A stretch of 64,000 bases of DNA from Herpetosiphon llansteffanensis (GCF_003205875.1 NZ_PUBZ01000158.1:62001-126000); one strand, 5' to 3'. Shown: positions 51,588-60,048, counted from the stretch's first letter. Notes: a model not told the origin generated them from the sequence alone. A program made the numbers and translations.

Positions 51588-51692
51588 AGGGGGCTGGGGG
51601 GTGAGGGAATGCTCCATACCACCATCAATTGTTAAAAACCTACTCTTGAAAGGAGAGAGGCTGGGGGTGAGGGAACGCTTCACTAGTTCAGA

Positions 51693-53087
51693 TTAAATCC
51701 GCTGGAGTTGTTGCAGTTGATGCCAGCCATTCCAGCCGTCGGCCATCTCAAGCATTGGCTGGCTAAAATGAGGTTTGAGCACGCTCATGGCAATCGGCGA
51801 ACGCCCACCAGCCTGACAATGCACAATCAAGGGTTGATTTTGGGGAATTTCGGCCATGCGCTTGCTCAATTCATTTAATGGAATATTAACCGCCTTGGCT
51901 CCATGGCCATTGGCATATTCCTCTGGCGTGCGCACATCGAGCACAAATACCCGTTCAAGCTGATCGACGAGGCTGGCTGCTGGCAAGCGTTGATAGCTCT
52001 GGCTGGGGTGGGTTGCGAGCCATTCGGCTAAAACATCTGGCGCAATATAGCCAACAATTTGATCAATCCCGATCATGCTGAGGTCGGTTTGGGCTGTTTT
52101 CGCTTCTGCTTCTGTGCCGATCAAGATGAGCTTGCTCTCAACTGGCACAAACCAACCAGCCCAGCGATTGAGCATCGCTCCGCTGCTGAGGCTGAGCGCG
52201 CCTGGAATGCTGGCTTTGGCAAAATCATTGCCTGAGCGTAAATCAACGATCAGGGCGGAATCTTGGTTGATTTCGCTAATGCTCAAGGCTGGCAAGGTTT
52301 GGGGCCGTGGCTCTGTGCCATCACGATTGATGCGCTTCATTGCTGCAAAATAGGGTGGTGGCGTTGGCTGGCCATCAAGCACCGTCGCCACAAATTCATG
52401 CTCATTCTGCTGTTTCAAGGCCCAATTGACCTGCTTTTCGTAGCCTAAGGTGCTTTGCGGCACGGCTCCCAAGGCTTTGCCGCACGGGCTGCCAGCACCA
52501 TGGCCCGGCCAAACTTGCAGAAAATCGGGCAACTGTTTGATTCGTTGCAATGATGTGAACAAATCGTGGGCCGCAGCTTGGCTGGCTCCTTGAACACCAG
52601 CCGATTTTTCGAGCAAATCGGGGCGGCCAACATCGCCAACAAACAACAGGTCGCCAGTGAAAATGCCCATTGGCTGATCACTGACTGGCGTATCGGTCAG
52701 CAGAAAAATCACATGTTCTGGGGTATGCCCAGGTGTGTGCAATACCTCAAGCTTGAGATTGCCAACCATCCAGCTATCGCCATCGTTAATTAATTGAATG
52801 TTGGGGTCGTTGTTGGCATAGGCATACTGCCATTCTGCTGGGCCTGCCGCCGAAAGATAGAGGGTTGCGCCCGTTATTTGGGCTAGTTCGCGGCTGCCTG
52901 AGACAAAATCGGCGTGAATATGGGTTTCGGTAATCGCCGTGATGCGTAGGCCAGCAGCCTTGGCAGCATTCAAATACACAGCACTATCACGGTTGGGATC
53001 GATGATTAAACCTTCGCCAGTTTTTTGGCAACCAACTAAATAACTTGCCTGAGCCAATCCATCGTGATATAAGCGTTGAAAAAACAT
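51693..53087 (-). CDS. MBL-fold hydrolase with two rhodanese domains (persulfide dioxygenase-like)
   Basis: A 464-residue protein. The metallo-beta-lactamase domain has THIHADFVSG (H-x-H-x-D-x-x), HTPGHTPEH, FTGDLLFVGDVGRPDL and WPGHGAGSPCGKALGAVP, features of the ETHE1/persulfide-dioxygenase branch. Two rhodanese domains follow: the first (LIVDLRSGNDFAKASIPGAL, LILIGTEAEA) lacks the catalytic cysteine; the second has IVHCQAGGRS with it. It probably oxidises or transfers sulfane sulfur. GGAGG lies before the ATG at 53087; the longer frame upstream has no support. Confidence 0.92.
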   Translation of the reverse strand: MFFQRLYHDGLAQASYLVGCQKTGEGLIIDPNRDSAVYLNAAKAAGLRITAITETHIHADFVSGSRELAQITGATLYLSAAGPAEWQYAYANNDPNIQLINDGDSWMVGNLKLEVLHTPGHTPEHVIFLLTDTPVSDQPMGIFTGDLLFVGDVGRPDLLEKSAGVQGASQAAAHDLFTSLQRIKQLPDFLQVWPGHGAGSPCGKALGAVPQSTLGYEKQVNWALKQQNEHEFVATVLDGQPTPPPYFAAMKRINRDGTEPRPQTLPALSISEINQDSALIVDLRSGNDFAKASIPGALSLSSGAMLNRWAGWFVPVESKLILIGTEAEAKTAQTDLSMIGIDQIVGYIAPDVLAEWLATHPSQSYQRLPAASLVDQLERVFVLDVRTPEEYANGHGAKAVNIPLNELSKRMAEIPQNQPLIVHCQAGGRSPIAMSVLKPHFSQPMLEMADGWNGWHQLQQLQRI

Positions 53088-53330
53088 TGCCAATCCTCCA
53101 TTGCTAGTAACTATTGCTGCGGTTCTAGCTCTTGTGGTTTGGAAGCCTAAAAAACAGTGGTTGAAGCCAAAATCCAAGTGATTGTGGGACGGGATATTGG
53201 CGATAATTGCAGGTAAAAACATCAGCGCAGAGGGAGATTGGGGCGGTGGCTAGGCAGAACACCCTCGGCGTTGAAAGTGCTTTTGGTTTTTGATGTGGGT
53301 CATCACAAGCCATCCATACTTGCTGGCAAC

Positions 53331-53359
53331 ACTATGCACTGTGCTGTTGCCGATGTCAA
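53331..53359 (-). promoter_or_regulatory. Possible promoter of the MBL-rhodanese gene
   Basis: On the minus strand TTGACA (53359-53354) is 17 bases from CATAGT (53336-53331). It would leave a leader of about 240 bases. Confidence 0.4.
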
Positions 53360-53416
53360 TAGTCCAGCAGTCATCGAGTAGCGGATTGTTGGCTACGATT
53401 GAAAGAAGGAGCATCT

Positions 53417-53488
53417 ATGCATACGATTCTTGTATTTGGCAATGTTCGCTCCGGTCGCCAATGGTTTTTACCAACTATTTTTGGCTAG
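53417..53488 (+). CDS. Possible 23-residue small protein
   Basis: ATG six bases behind AAGAAGGAG, 23 codons, then TAG. The peptide starts MHTILVFGNVRSG and ends with PTIFG; it is hydrophobic with two arginines. The ribosome-binding site is better than that of many genes here, but so short a frame may arise by chance. Confidence 0.25.
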   Translation: MHTILVFGNVRSGRQWFLPTIFG

Positions 53489-53583
53489 CTACAGCTCATT
53501 GGTGTATCAGCTCGCTATCATTGTTGGGCAATTGGCAAGCTACTACAGTGGCTATGAACCAATTTACTGCTTGAGGGTTAGAG

Positions 53584-55788
53584 ATGCAGCTTGTGCGAAT
53601 ATGCGTGCTTGGAATGTTGCTTGTTGGCTTGATTGCCTGTGCCGCGCCTGCTACCAGCATTCCACCCCCTGCAACAATCAGTCCGTCGGTAGTGCCAACG
53701 ACCGTAGTCCAAGCCCCAAAAACCGCCATCCCAACGCTTGCTGCTACTCCAACGAGCAGCATAACCGCCGATTCTTTACTTGGGGCGCATGCCATTGATT
53801 ATTGTGAGCCGCTTGCGCCAACTCGTGGCTGTGGCAAACCCTTAGCCTTGCAAATTGCCGATTATCTCCAGCGTCATCCTGCCGATCCGCAAGCGCTGGC
53901 GTTGTGGCGGCACATTATCGCTATCGGCCAACCTACCCAAGAAATTGGAGCCGATGACCCACAGCAGATGGACATAACATGGGCTTATGATGCTTGGGCC
54001 GAGGCTGAATTTTTGGCGCTTAATCTGCCCAGCACACTGGCGGCCAGCCCCACAGCAGCGATCGAAATTGGCCAACTCACGATTATACCAACCAATTTCG
54101 ATGGCGATCTAACCCAAGATTATCTGCTTCATTCCACGCTGCTTCGTAACCATACGCGGCTTGGAAAATTACGCTTGATGCGCTGGCAGCATAATCGCTG
54201 GGTTGGCGAGCATGTGGTGGGCTACGACAACGATACTGGGGCGCAGGTGAACCTTGGCGATGTTACTGGCGATGCTCAGCCGGAATTATTTGTGCGCTCA
54301 TGGCGCTGTGGCTCTGCTTGCTCAGGTGATTTGAATGGCTGGACGTGGCGCGATGGCAGGCCAGTACGCTTGTTTCCTGAGTGGGCCGATACCACTGAGT
54401 TGCAGGTAATCCAGACCGAGCCAACGCTGAGCATCGCCAGTCCAGATGCGGTCTATCGCTTTGATGGCCAGTATCTCAGCCCTGCCGAACTGGCGCTGCC
54501 AACGGGCAAATTCTCGAATACGCTGGGAACGCAGATGCGCTATGCCCATGGCTTGTTGCTGCTTGGCCGCTTTGATGAAGCCATTACGTGGCTCGAACGT
54601 GCTGCGAATCAGGCCGATGGTAGCGCCTATTTTGGCTATAAAATGACCTTGAAGGATGCTCGGCCTGTTGCTTTATTTCGAATTGGCGCAATTCAGCTGC
54701 TTAAGCGCGATCTGCCAGCGGCCCAAGCAACATGGAAGCACATCGTTGAGCGTTTTCCGCGCTCGCTGGTGGCTGCAGCAGTGCAAAAATTTAACCTTAG
54801 CAGTTTCGATGGCTCGCTGGCCCAATGGTGTCAGTTGCTCGATACTGAACGCCCATTGATTATGGAAGACTATCGGCGCAGCTGGCTTGATGGGTTTGCC
54901 CTGAATGAGTTTGATTGGCTTCCATTGTGTCATCCCCGCTTGCTTTTGCCGCTCCACGAATGGACGCAGACCACGCCGCTTGATCAACAATTTGCCAGCT
55001 TGGGCTTACCTTGGCAAGAACTAAGCAGCGCCTACGATTTAAACGGCGATGGCCTGAATGATCCGTTGGGGATTGTCGATTGGCTGGGGATGTACACTCC
55101 ATGGGCGATGCTTTCGACTGCTGCTGGCTATCAGCCGCTGTATGTGTTGCAGCCGTGGAGTAGCGCCACCAACCTCTCAACGTTAACCGATTCCTATTTA
55201 CCGTTCGACCAACTACATCCAGCTTCCATTACCGATCTTGATGCCAATGGTGCGCCTGAATGGCTGTTTGATCAAGGGCAAAACTCCTATCTGGCGGCAT
55301 GGGTTGGTGATCGCTTTTGGCAGAATGTTGTATCGCCGAATCAAGCAACCAGTGCTTTTAGCGCCACGCTTAGCCTTGCGCCGCAACCTGATGCAACCCA
55401 GCATGTGATTGCGCACCTGTTGCCTGATAGCCTTGGCAACCAACCAGTGCCGAGCCAAATCGAATATGGCTTGAGCGCTGGTAGATTCCAGCAGTTGTTG
55501 CCAGCAAGGCTTGATATGCGTAGCAGCTACGATTATGGTTACAGTATTCCAACAATTGAAGCCAGTTATCAAGCGTTATTTGAGCGCAATGATCCGGCTT
55601 TGGTGCTGGCGATGTTGGCTGAGCTTGTCCAACCGCCGCCCAATCAATGGGCGCAACACGAAGCAATGGTCTTGAAAGCGCTGGCTTTGGAGTATAACGG
55701 GCAGGTTGCTGAGGCGCGGCAATTGCTTGATTTGGTGGCCAATGCGCCCGAAGCTACTGGCTGGTCGCGGTTTGCTCAGCAACGTTAA
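53584..55788 (+). CDS. Large lipoprotein with VCBS-like and TPR-like parts
   Basis: A 734-residue protein with signal peptide and lipobox VGLIAC (Cys19), followed by a Thr/Pro/Ser-rich stalk. Two segments look like FG-GAP/VCBS calcium loops (NFDGDLTQDYLL, DVTGDAQPELFV; later DLNGDGLNDPLG and DLDANGAPEWLF). The middle (YAHGLLLLGRFDEAITWLERAANQ, IGAIQLLKRDLPAAQATWKHIVERFP) and the C-terminus (ALEYNGQVAEARQLLDLV) are TPR-like. It should be displayed on the outer face of the membrane; role unknown. GAGGG precedes the ATG. Confidence 0.75.
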   Translation: MQLVRICVLGMLLVGLIACAAPATSIPPPATISPSVVPTTVVQAPKTAIPTLAATPTSSITADSLLGAHAIDYCEPLAPTRGCGKPLALQIADYLQRHPADPQALALWRHIIAIGQPTQEIGADDPQQMDITWAYDAWAEAEFLALNLPSTLAASPTAAIEIGQLTIIPTNFDGDLTQDYLLHSTLLRNHTRLGKLRLMRWQHNRWVGEHVVGYDNDTGAQVNLGDVTGDAQPELFVRSWRCGSACSGDLNGWTWRDGRPVRLFPEWADTTELQVIQTEPTLSIASPDAVYRFDGQYLSPAELALPTGKFSNTLGTQMRYAHGLLLLGRFDEAITWLERAANQADGSAYFGYKMTLKDARPVALFRIGAIQLLKRDLPAAQATWKHIVERFPRSLVAAAVQKFNLSSFDGSLAQWCQLLDTERPLIMEDYRRSWLDGFALNEFDWLPLCHPRLLLPLHEWTQTTPLDQQFASLGLPWQELSSAYDLNGDGLNDPLGIVDWLGMYTPWAMLSTAAGYQPLYVLQPWSSATNLSTLTDSYLPFDQLHPASITDLDANGAPEWLFDQGQNSYLAAWVGDRFWQNVVSPNQATSAFSATLSLAPQPDATQHVIAHLLPDSLGNQPVPSQIEYGLSAGRFQQLLPARLDMRSSYDYGYSIPTIEASYQALFERNDPALVLAMLAELVQPPPNQWAQHEAMVLKALALEYNGQVAEARQLLDLVANAPEATGWSRFAQQR

Positions 55789-55810
55789 TTGCTGCTTGCA
55801 TTAAATGCTT

Positions 55811-55840
55811 GAAGCCTGCTGATTCAAATCAACAGGCTTC
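55811..55840 (+). terminator. Terminator after the large lipoprotein gene
   Basis: GAAGCCTG-x-TGATT (55811-55824) pairs with AATCA-x-CAGGCTTC (55827-55840); the T-rich tail is weak. Confidence 0.6.
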
Positions 55841-55935
55841 TGGTTGGTTTAGCCAGCAAGCAGCTCGCCTTTTGGCTAGCCACAGGGGTAATGCACAATG
55901 GCTGCACTTTTTGCGCTTCTGCTATACTTGCTCGC

Positions 55936-56778
55936 ATGGACGATCCACATCAATTAGCAACCTATCTACATGCATGGAATCTTGCCGAACCGCAGCTTCT
56001 CGATCACACTGCAACCAGCAGCCTCTATACTGTGAGTCATGGGGGTGAGACATGCGTGCTTAAACTCCTGAATGCGCAAGAAACTGATGAGCAGCGTGGT
56101 GCTTTGGCGTTGCATTTGTTTCAGGGAAATGGTGCTGTTCGGCTGCTTCGGGCTGATGCCCATGCCCAATTACTCGAATATGCAGCAGGAGCCGAGCTTG
56201 TCACGTTGGTCGAATCGGGTGCTGATGCAGAGGCCACATGCATTATTGCCGAGGTCATTACGCGCTTACATGCAGTTCCTCAGCCCCTCGCAATGAGCGG
56301 ATTAATGCCGCTTGATCGCTGGTTTGCGGCGTTATTTCGCCAAGCAGCAACCGACAAGAAAGCTGGAATCGCATCGATCTATGTGCGCGGGGCTGCACGA
56401 GCAACACAATTATTTGCTGACTCGCATGAGCAACGGATTCTCCACGGCGATATTCATCACCGCAATATTCGCAATTCAGCCCGCGGCTGGCTTGCCTTCG
56501 ATCCGAAGGGCCTTGTGGGCGAACGAGCCTACGAGTGCGCCAATACCCTGTGTAATCCGGTAATTCCTCAGCTCGTCCATAACGAGCAGCGATTACTCAG
56601 CACCGCCACTATTCTTGCAGATAGGCTTACGCTTGATCGATCGCGCATTCTTGCATGGACGTATGCCTATGCTTGCCTCAACGCAAGTTGGTGGCTTGCG
56701 AATGATAGCGTTCAGGCGGTCAAATTTGTTGATTGGTCGCTTGCAATCGCCCAGCGCATCGAACCTCATCTCGACTAA
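55936..56778 (+). CDS. APH(6)/hydroxyurea kinase family phosphotransferase
   Basis: A 280-residue protein of the aminoglycoside 6-phosphotransferase type (StrB-like): ETCVLKLLNAQETDEQRGALAL (Lys for ATP), then the catalytic loop RILHGDIHHRNIRNS (Asp of H-G-D) and GWLAFDPKGLVGERAYECANTL (metal-binding D-P-K-G). Members phosphorylate streptomycin, but many act on other substrates. A frame with an ATG at 55891 exists. The ATG at 55936 is preferred by comparison with the family start, yet no ribosome-binding site precedes it; TATACT ends nine bases upstream, so the mRNA might be leaderless. Confidence 0.82.
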   Translation: MDDPHQLATYLHAWNLAEPQLLDHTATSSLYTVSHGGETCVLKLLNAQETDEQRGALALHLFQGNGAVRLLRADAHAQLLEYAAGAELVTLVESGADAEATCIIAEVITRLHAVPQPLAMSGLMPLDRWFAALFRQAATDKKAGIASIYVRGAARATQLFADSHEQRILHGDIHHRNIRNSARGWLAFDPKGLVGERAYECANTLCNPVIPQLVHNEQRLLSTATILADRLTLDRSRILAWTYAYACLNASWWLANDSVQAVKFVDWSLAIAQRIEPHLD

Positions 56779-56958
56779 ATGCATATTTCATCAGCTCCAA
56801 ATCCTCTTGTCAGCTCAGGATTATGGATTCGAGTCGTTCCAAATCCGTGCATTTGTGGTTGCGGATGCTGTGATTGATCAAACGCGGAGGCAATTTGGCT
56901 TACGCACAAAAGACACTCCGCGTCGACAGGATGTGCTCTGGCCTAAGAACCTATCGAT

Positions 56959-57990
56959 TTAGCCAGCAAGCAGCTCGCGAACCATCGGAATCACCTTGGT
57001 GCCGTACAACTCGACGGCCCGCATGCGTGCGCTCATCGATTGAGCACCAGAGGTATAGACAAGATCGAAGCGGCCAACGCCGAGCGATGCGATTGTGCGA
57101 GCTATCTTGCGGGCTACTGTTTCCGGCGACCCAATATAGAGCGAGCCTGTATCGCGTTCACGCTCATACTCGGCCTTGCTTGATGGTGGCCAGCCCCGAT
57201 CTGCACCAATCCGATCGCGGATGACGCGGGCATATGGCCAGTAGGCATTCCATGCCTCCTCATCCGTATCGGCGATAAACCCTGGCGAGTGGATGCCAAT
57301 TGGATGGGCGGTGGTGCCAAACTCGGCAGCCGAGCGCCGATACAACTCCATGTAGGGCGCGAACCGCTCTGGTGCACCGCCAATGATGGCCAGCATCAGC
57401 GGAAACCCATAGTGTGCTGTGCGCACGATCGACTCTGGCGTGCCGCCAACCCCGACCCACGTTCGAAGGTTGCCCGACTCGGTTTTGGGAAATACATCTG
57501 CGTTGACCAGCGACGCACGCGTCGTGCCGCTCCAAGTAACTGGCTGCTCGTTAAGCAGCGCTGCAAACAAGGCGATTTTTTCTTCAAACAACACATTGTA
57601 GTCACGTAAATCGTAGCCGAACAGCGGAAACGATTCGGTGAACGACCCGCGTCCGAGGATAACCTCGGCCCGCCCGTTTGAAAGCGCATCCACAGTTGCA
57701 AAACGCTGGAAGACCCGCACTGGGTCGTCGGAACTCAGGACGGTTACACCTGAGGCGAGTTTAATCCGGTTGGTTCGCGTGGCGATTCCAGCCAGCACGG
57801 TCTCTGGAGTCGAGATTGCATATTCCTTGCGGTGGTGCTCGCCAAGGGCGATGACATCAACTCCGATCTGGTCTGCGAGCACAGCCTCGTCGAAGACTTG
57901 GCGAATCGCCCGCGCGTAGGAAACGGGAGTACCAGCATCGTCTGTCGGCACATCGCCGAAAGTGTCTAAGCCAAAAATAATATCAGTCAT
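56959..57990 (-). CDS. LLM class flavin-dependent oxidoreductase, MarR-linked
   Basis: A 343-residue luciferase-like monooxygenase: FDEAVLADQIGVDVIALGEHHRKEYAISTPETVLAGIATRTNRIKLASGVTVLSSDDPVRVFQRFATVDALSNGRAEVILGRGSF. Then GVGGTPESIVRTAHYGFPLMLAIIGG and, near the end, GSPETVARKIART. Substrate unknown. Codon choice is more GC-rich than in most neighbours, shared with the two following genes, which suggests a transferred cassette. Two inverted repeats like that of the marR promoter lie in its upstream region (58181-58302). Confidence 0.9.
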   Translation of the reverse strand: MTDIIFGLDTFGDVPTDDAGTPVSYARAIRQVFDEAVLADQIGVDVIALGEHHRKEYAISTPETVLAGIATRTNRIKLASGVTVLSSDDPVRVFQRFATVDALSNGRAEVILGRGSFTESFPLFGYDLRDYNVLFEEKIALFAALLNEQPVTWSGTTRASLVNADVFPKTESGNLRTWVGVGGTPESIVRTAHYGFPLMLAIIGGAPERFAPYMELYRRSAAEFGTTAHPIGIHSPGFIADTDEEAWNAYWPYARVIRDRIGADRGWPPSSKAEYERERDTGSLYIGSPETVARKIARTIASLGVGRFDLVYTSGAQSMSARMRAVELYGTKVIPMVRELLAG

Positions 57991-58180
57991 AAAAAAAACC
58001 TCGTGAAAAGGGTCGGGGCACTGTGTGGTGCGTCTAGATTAAGCAGAGCGATCGGCAGCAATGAAGCGCGATCGATCTTGATTCGTTGATTCGGATGGTT
58101 GGTGGGCTGCCCATTGTGATTGCACGCAGCAGCGTGAGTCCAAGCGTTACCTTGCGGTATCACCAACTGCTGCTGCTAAT

Positions 58181-58198
58181 TCGTTTATACGTAAACTA
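58181..58198. promoter_or_regulatory. Inverted repeat, predicted MarR operator 3
   Basis: TCGTTTA-TACG-TAAACTA; read on the other strand TAGTTTA-CGTA-TAAACGA, matching the two other sites in arm sequence and spacing. Confidence 0.5.
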
Positions 58199-58284
58199 TC
58201 AGCGTAAAAAAACGGGTTGCACTGCGATTAGGATGAATGTTGTTTCCCGCTGATCGTTCCTTCCTCACCTTCGTGTTCTGTATT

Positions 58285-58302
58285 TAGTTTAAGTATAAAC
58301 CA
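58285..58302. promoter_or_regulatory. Inverted repeat, predicted MarR operator 2
   Basis: TAGTTTA-AGTA-TAAACCA. It covers the -10 box of the predicted LLM promoter. Confidence 0.6.
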
Positions 58303-58320
58303 TTTCACTGAAATTAGCAA
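58292..58320 (-). promoter_or_regulatory. Predicted promoter of the LLM gene
   Basis: On the minus strand TTGCTA (58320-58315) and TATACT (58297-58292) are 17 bases apart; the -10 lies inside operator 2. Confidence 0.5.
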
Positions 58321-58367
58321 CTATGTAGGAGCCAGTAGGCCAGCATTTATAAAAATAATCCATGATT

Positions 58368-59507
58368 CTAGGGCAAACCAAGCACTGTCATTAGCTCGCT
58401 GGCAGCAGCAGCGCCCGCCCGATTAGCGCCAATCGTTGAGGCGGAGGGGCCATAGCCTACCAGATGCACGCGGGGATTGTTTGCGACCTGGGTTGCCAGC
58501 CGTCCAGTCATGGTAATGCCGCCGCTTGGCTCGCGTACCATGAGTGGCGCGAGGTGGTCGAGTGCATTGCGAAAGCCGGTGCACCACAGGATAACATCGA
58601 CGCGCTGATAGCTACCGTCCGACCAGCGCACACCATCAGCTTCGATCTGCGCAAACATAGGCCGTCGTTTCAGCACCCCGCGAGTCTGCATTGCCTCGAT
58701 CGCTGGGGTAAGCGCAAGACCTGTGACCGAGACTACCGATGTGGGCGGCAGGCCACGCCGCACCCGATCTTCAACCATTGCCACCGCCGCTCGTCCGCGT
58801 TCCTCGGTAAACGGGCCAGTAAAAAATTCCGGCGGGCGGCGTGTGACCCATGTGGTTGTTGTAACCTGCGAAATCTGGTCAAGCAACTGGATTGCAGAAA
58901 TACCACCGCCGACGATAAGCACATGCTGACCGATAAACTCCTCAGCTGTCTGGTAGTCTCTGGTGTGTAGTTGGCGACCTTGGAAGCGTTCAGCGCCAGG
59001 ATACTCAGGGATGAAGGGTTGTTCCCATGTACCTGTGGCGTTGATCAGCCCGCGTGCTGACCAAACACCGCGATCGGTCTCAATGCGGAAGCGCTCGTCG
59101 CGTGTGCAAACCAACGCGACCTGGACAGGCCGATAGACTGGGAGTTGAAACCTGCGCTCGTAGGCAGCGAAGTATTGGGGCACGGCCACGCGTGCTGTCA
59201 CCTCGGAGCTATTTGGATCAACCACCTCGGCAAAGCCCATCCCTGGTAAGTCGTGAATCCGGTTGACGGTACTCAACGTCAACGATTCCCAGCGATCTTG
59301 CCATGCTCCGCCCGGCGCTGGTGCTTGATCAAGCACCACAAAACCACGATGCGGTGCTAAGCCACGCCGTTTAAGATGATACGCTGACGAGAGGCCAGCT
59401 TGGCCAGCGCCGATCACAACAATCTCGGTCTTGATTGTGGTCAAAGATGCTGCTACTGGTTGGGTTGGCTGCTGGTTATTGCTGTTGTTCATAGTGCTTA
59501 TGCTCAT
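58368..59507 (-). CDS. FAD-dependent NAD(P)-binding monooxygenase-like protein
   Basis: A 379-residue flavoprotein. The FAD dinucleotide fold is VVIGAGQAGLSSAYHLKRRGL; the second is HVLIVGGGISAIQLLDQI for NADPH. LDQAPAPGGAWQDRWESLTLSTVNRIHDLPG and DVILWCTGFRNALDHLAPL (the ATG-like hinge) are typical of the class B flavoprotein monooxygenase/putative K+ transport group. Substrate unknown. It lies between marR and the LLM gene in the same direction, 65 bases after marR, and is probably transcribed with marR. Confidence 0.88.
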   Translation of the reverse strand: MSISTMNNSNNQQPTQPVAASLTTIKTEIVVIGAGQAGLSSAYHLKRRGLAPHRGFVVLDQAPAPGGAWQDRWESLTLSTVNRIHDLPGMGFAEVVDPNSSEVTARVAVPQYFAAYERRFQLPVYRPVQVALVCTRDERFRIETDRGVWSARGLINATGTWEQPFIPEYPGAERFQGRQLHTRDYQTAEEFIGQHVLIVGGGISAIQLLDQISQVTTTTWVTRRPPEFFTGPFTEERGRAAVAMVEDRVRRGLPPTSVVSVTGLALTPAIEAMQTRGVLKRRPMFAQIEADGVRWSDGSYQRVDVILWCTGFRNALDHLAPLMVREPSGGITMTGRLATQVANNPRVHLVGYGPSASTIGANRAGAAAASELMTVLGLP

Positions 59508-59572
59508 CCAAGAATTCGATCAGCGGCTCTCACTGGCGCTGCAACACACAGGGAATGCGTTGGATTAAAAAA

Positions 59573-60010
59573 TTACCCTGATCTGAGGGCATGCTTGAAG
59601 CGGCGCAGCAAATCATGCAAGCTGCTACCATCCTCTGGCGAGAGCACTGCCATGCACTCGGCAATTAGCGCCTCATGCTCGGGAACAACCTGCGTCGCCA
59701 GCGTCGTGCCATGGGCTGTTAGGCTGACAAGATGGGCACGGCCATCATCGGGGTGCGGTTGGCGCGTGACGAGGCCAGCATGTTCCATGCGATTAAGTAG
59801 GCCAACAATGTTGCCTTTAGTCACCAACAGGCGATCGGCGAGCGCTTGCTGGACAAGCCCCGGCGTTCGGAAGAGCTGGGCCAAAACATCAAATTGGGCT
59901 GGTGTCAGGTTATAGCTTGCAAGCTGGGCTGTTAGGCGCTTGTTCATCGCCGCCATCACCCGATGGAGATGCAGCCAAGTGCGTACTTCCTGACTCAAAC
60001 GAGGTGGCAT
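59573..60010 (-). CDS. MarR family transcriptional regulator
   Basis: A 145-residue winged-helix protein: LAQLFRTPGLVQQALADRLLVTKGNIVGLLNRMEHAGLVTRQPHPDDGRAHLVSLTAHG. The recognition helix is in VTKGNIVGLLNRME and the wing in RQPHPDDGRAHLVSLT. It should bind DNA as a dimer and release it on a ligand or oxidant. No cysteine of the OhrR type is present near the N-terminus. The operator-like repeat at its own promoter (60031-60048) and the two like it ahead of the LLM gene suggest it controls the whole cassette. AGGAAGGA stands before the ATG. Confidence 0.93.
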   Translation of the reverse strand: MPPRLSQEVRTWLHLHRVMAAMNKRLTAQLASYNLTPAQFDVLAQLFRTPGLVQQALADRLLVTKGNIVGLLNRMEHAGLVTRQPHPDDGRAHLVSLTAHGTTLATQVVPEHEALIAECMAVLSPEDGSSLHDLLRRFKHALRSG

Positions 60011-60030
60011 AGAGCCGTCCTTCCTAAATA

Positions 60031-60048
60031 TAGTTTAAGTATATACTA
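60031..60048. promoter_or_regulatory. Inverted repeat, predicted MarR operator 1
   Basis: TAGTTTA-AGTA-TATACTA, lying on the -10 box of the marR promoter and 21 bases before the marR ATG. Confidence 0.65.

Larger units (their letters stand above)
50952..51692. repeat. Nested intergenic repeat block
   Basis: A 741-base gene-free stretch. From about 51120 to 51600 it is built from two repeat units in the order A-B-B-A: unit A (83-84 bases) at 51167-51249 and 51504-51587, unit B (72 bases, one mismatch) at 51301-51372 and 51426-51497. Around and between are CCCCTCACCCC and GGGAGAGGGG fragments and two copies of AGGGGATATTTTAAGATCCC. Open frames across it are artefacts of this composition. Confidence 0.85.
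53088..53583. other. Gene-free stretch between divergent genes
   Basis: A 496-base region between the MBL gene (minus) and the large lipoprotein gene (plus). A minus-strand promoter is predicted at 53331-53359, and a small frame with a strong ribosome-binding site lies at 53417-53488. Nothing else recognised. Confidence 0.5.
57991..58367. other. Gene-free leader between LLM and flavoprotein genes
   Basis: A 377-base stretch with a predicted minus-strand promoter at 58292-58320 overlapped by operator 2, and operator 3 at 58181-58198. The remaining ~190 bases up to the LLM gene form a long untranslated leader with no recognised structure. Confidence 0.6.

Noticed and set aside
51120-51600. Repeat block as a CRISPR array for the type III-D operon
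   Set aside because: Only two copies of each unit, unit lengths of 72-84 bases, nested order and no regular unique spacers.
51084-51628. Long open frames on both strands within the GC-rich block (for example 51084-51503 minus and 51163-51519 plus)
   Set aside because: They run through near-identical direct repeats, have no ribosome-binding sites and encode low-complexity peptides; they result from the repeat composition.
53290-53798. Plus-strand frames of 94 and 122 codons (53290-53574, 53430-53798)
   Set aside because: No ribosome-binding sites; the second overlaps the well-supported lipoprotein gene in another frame.
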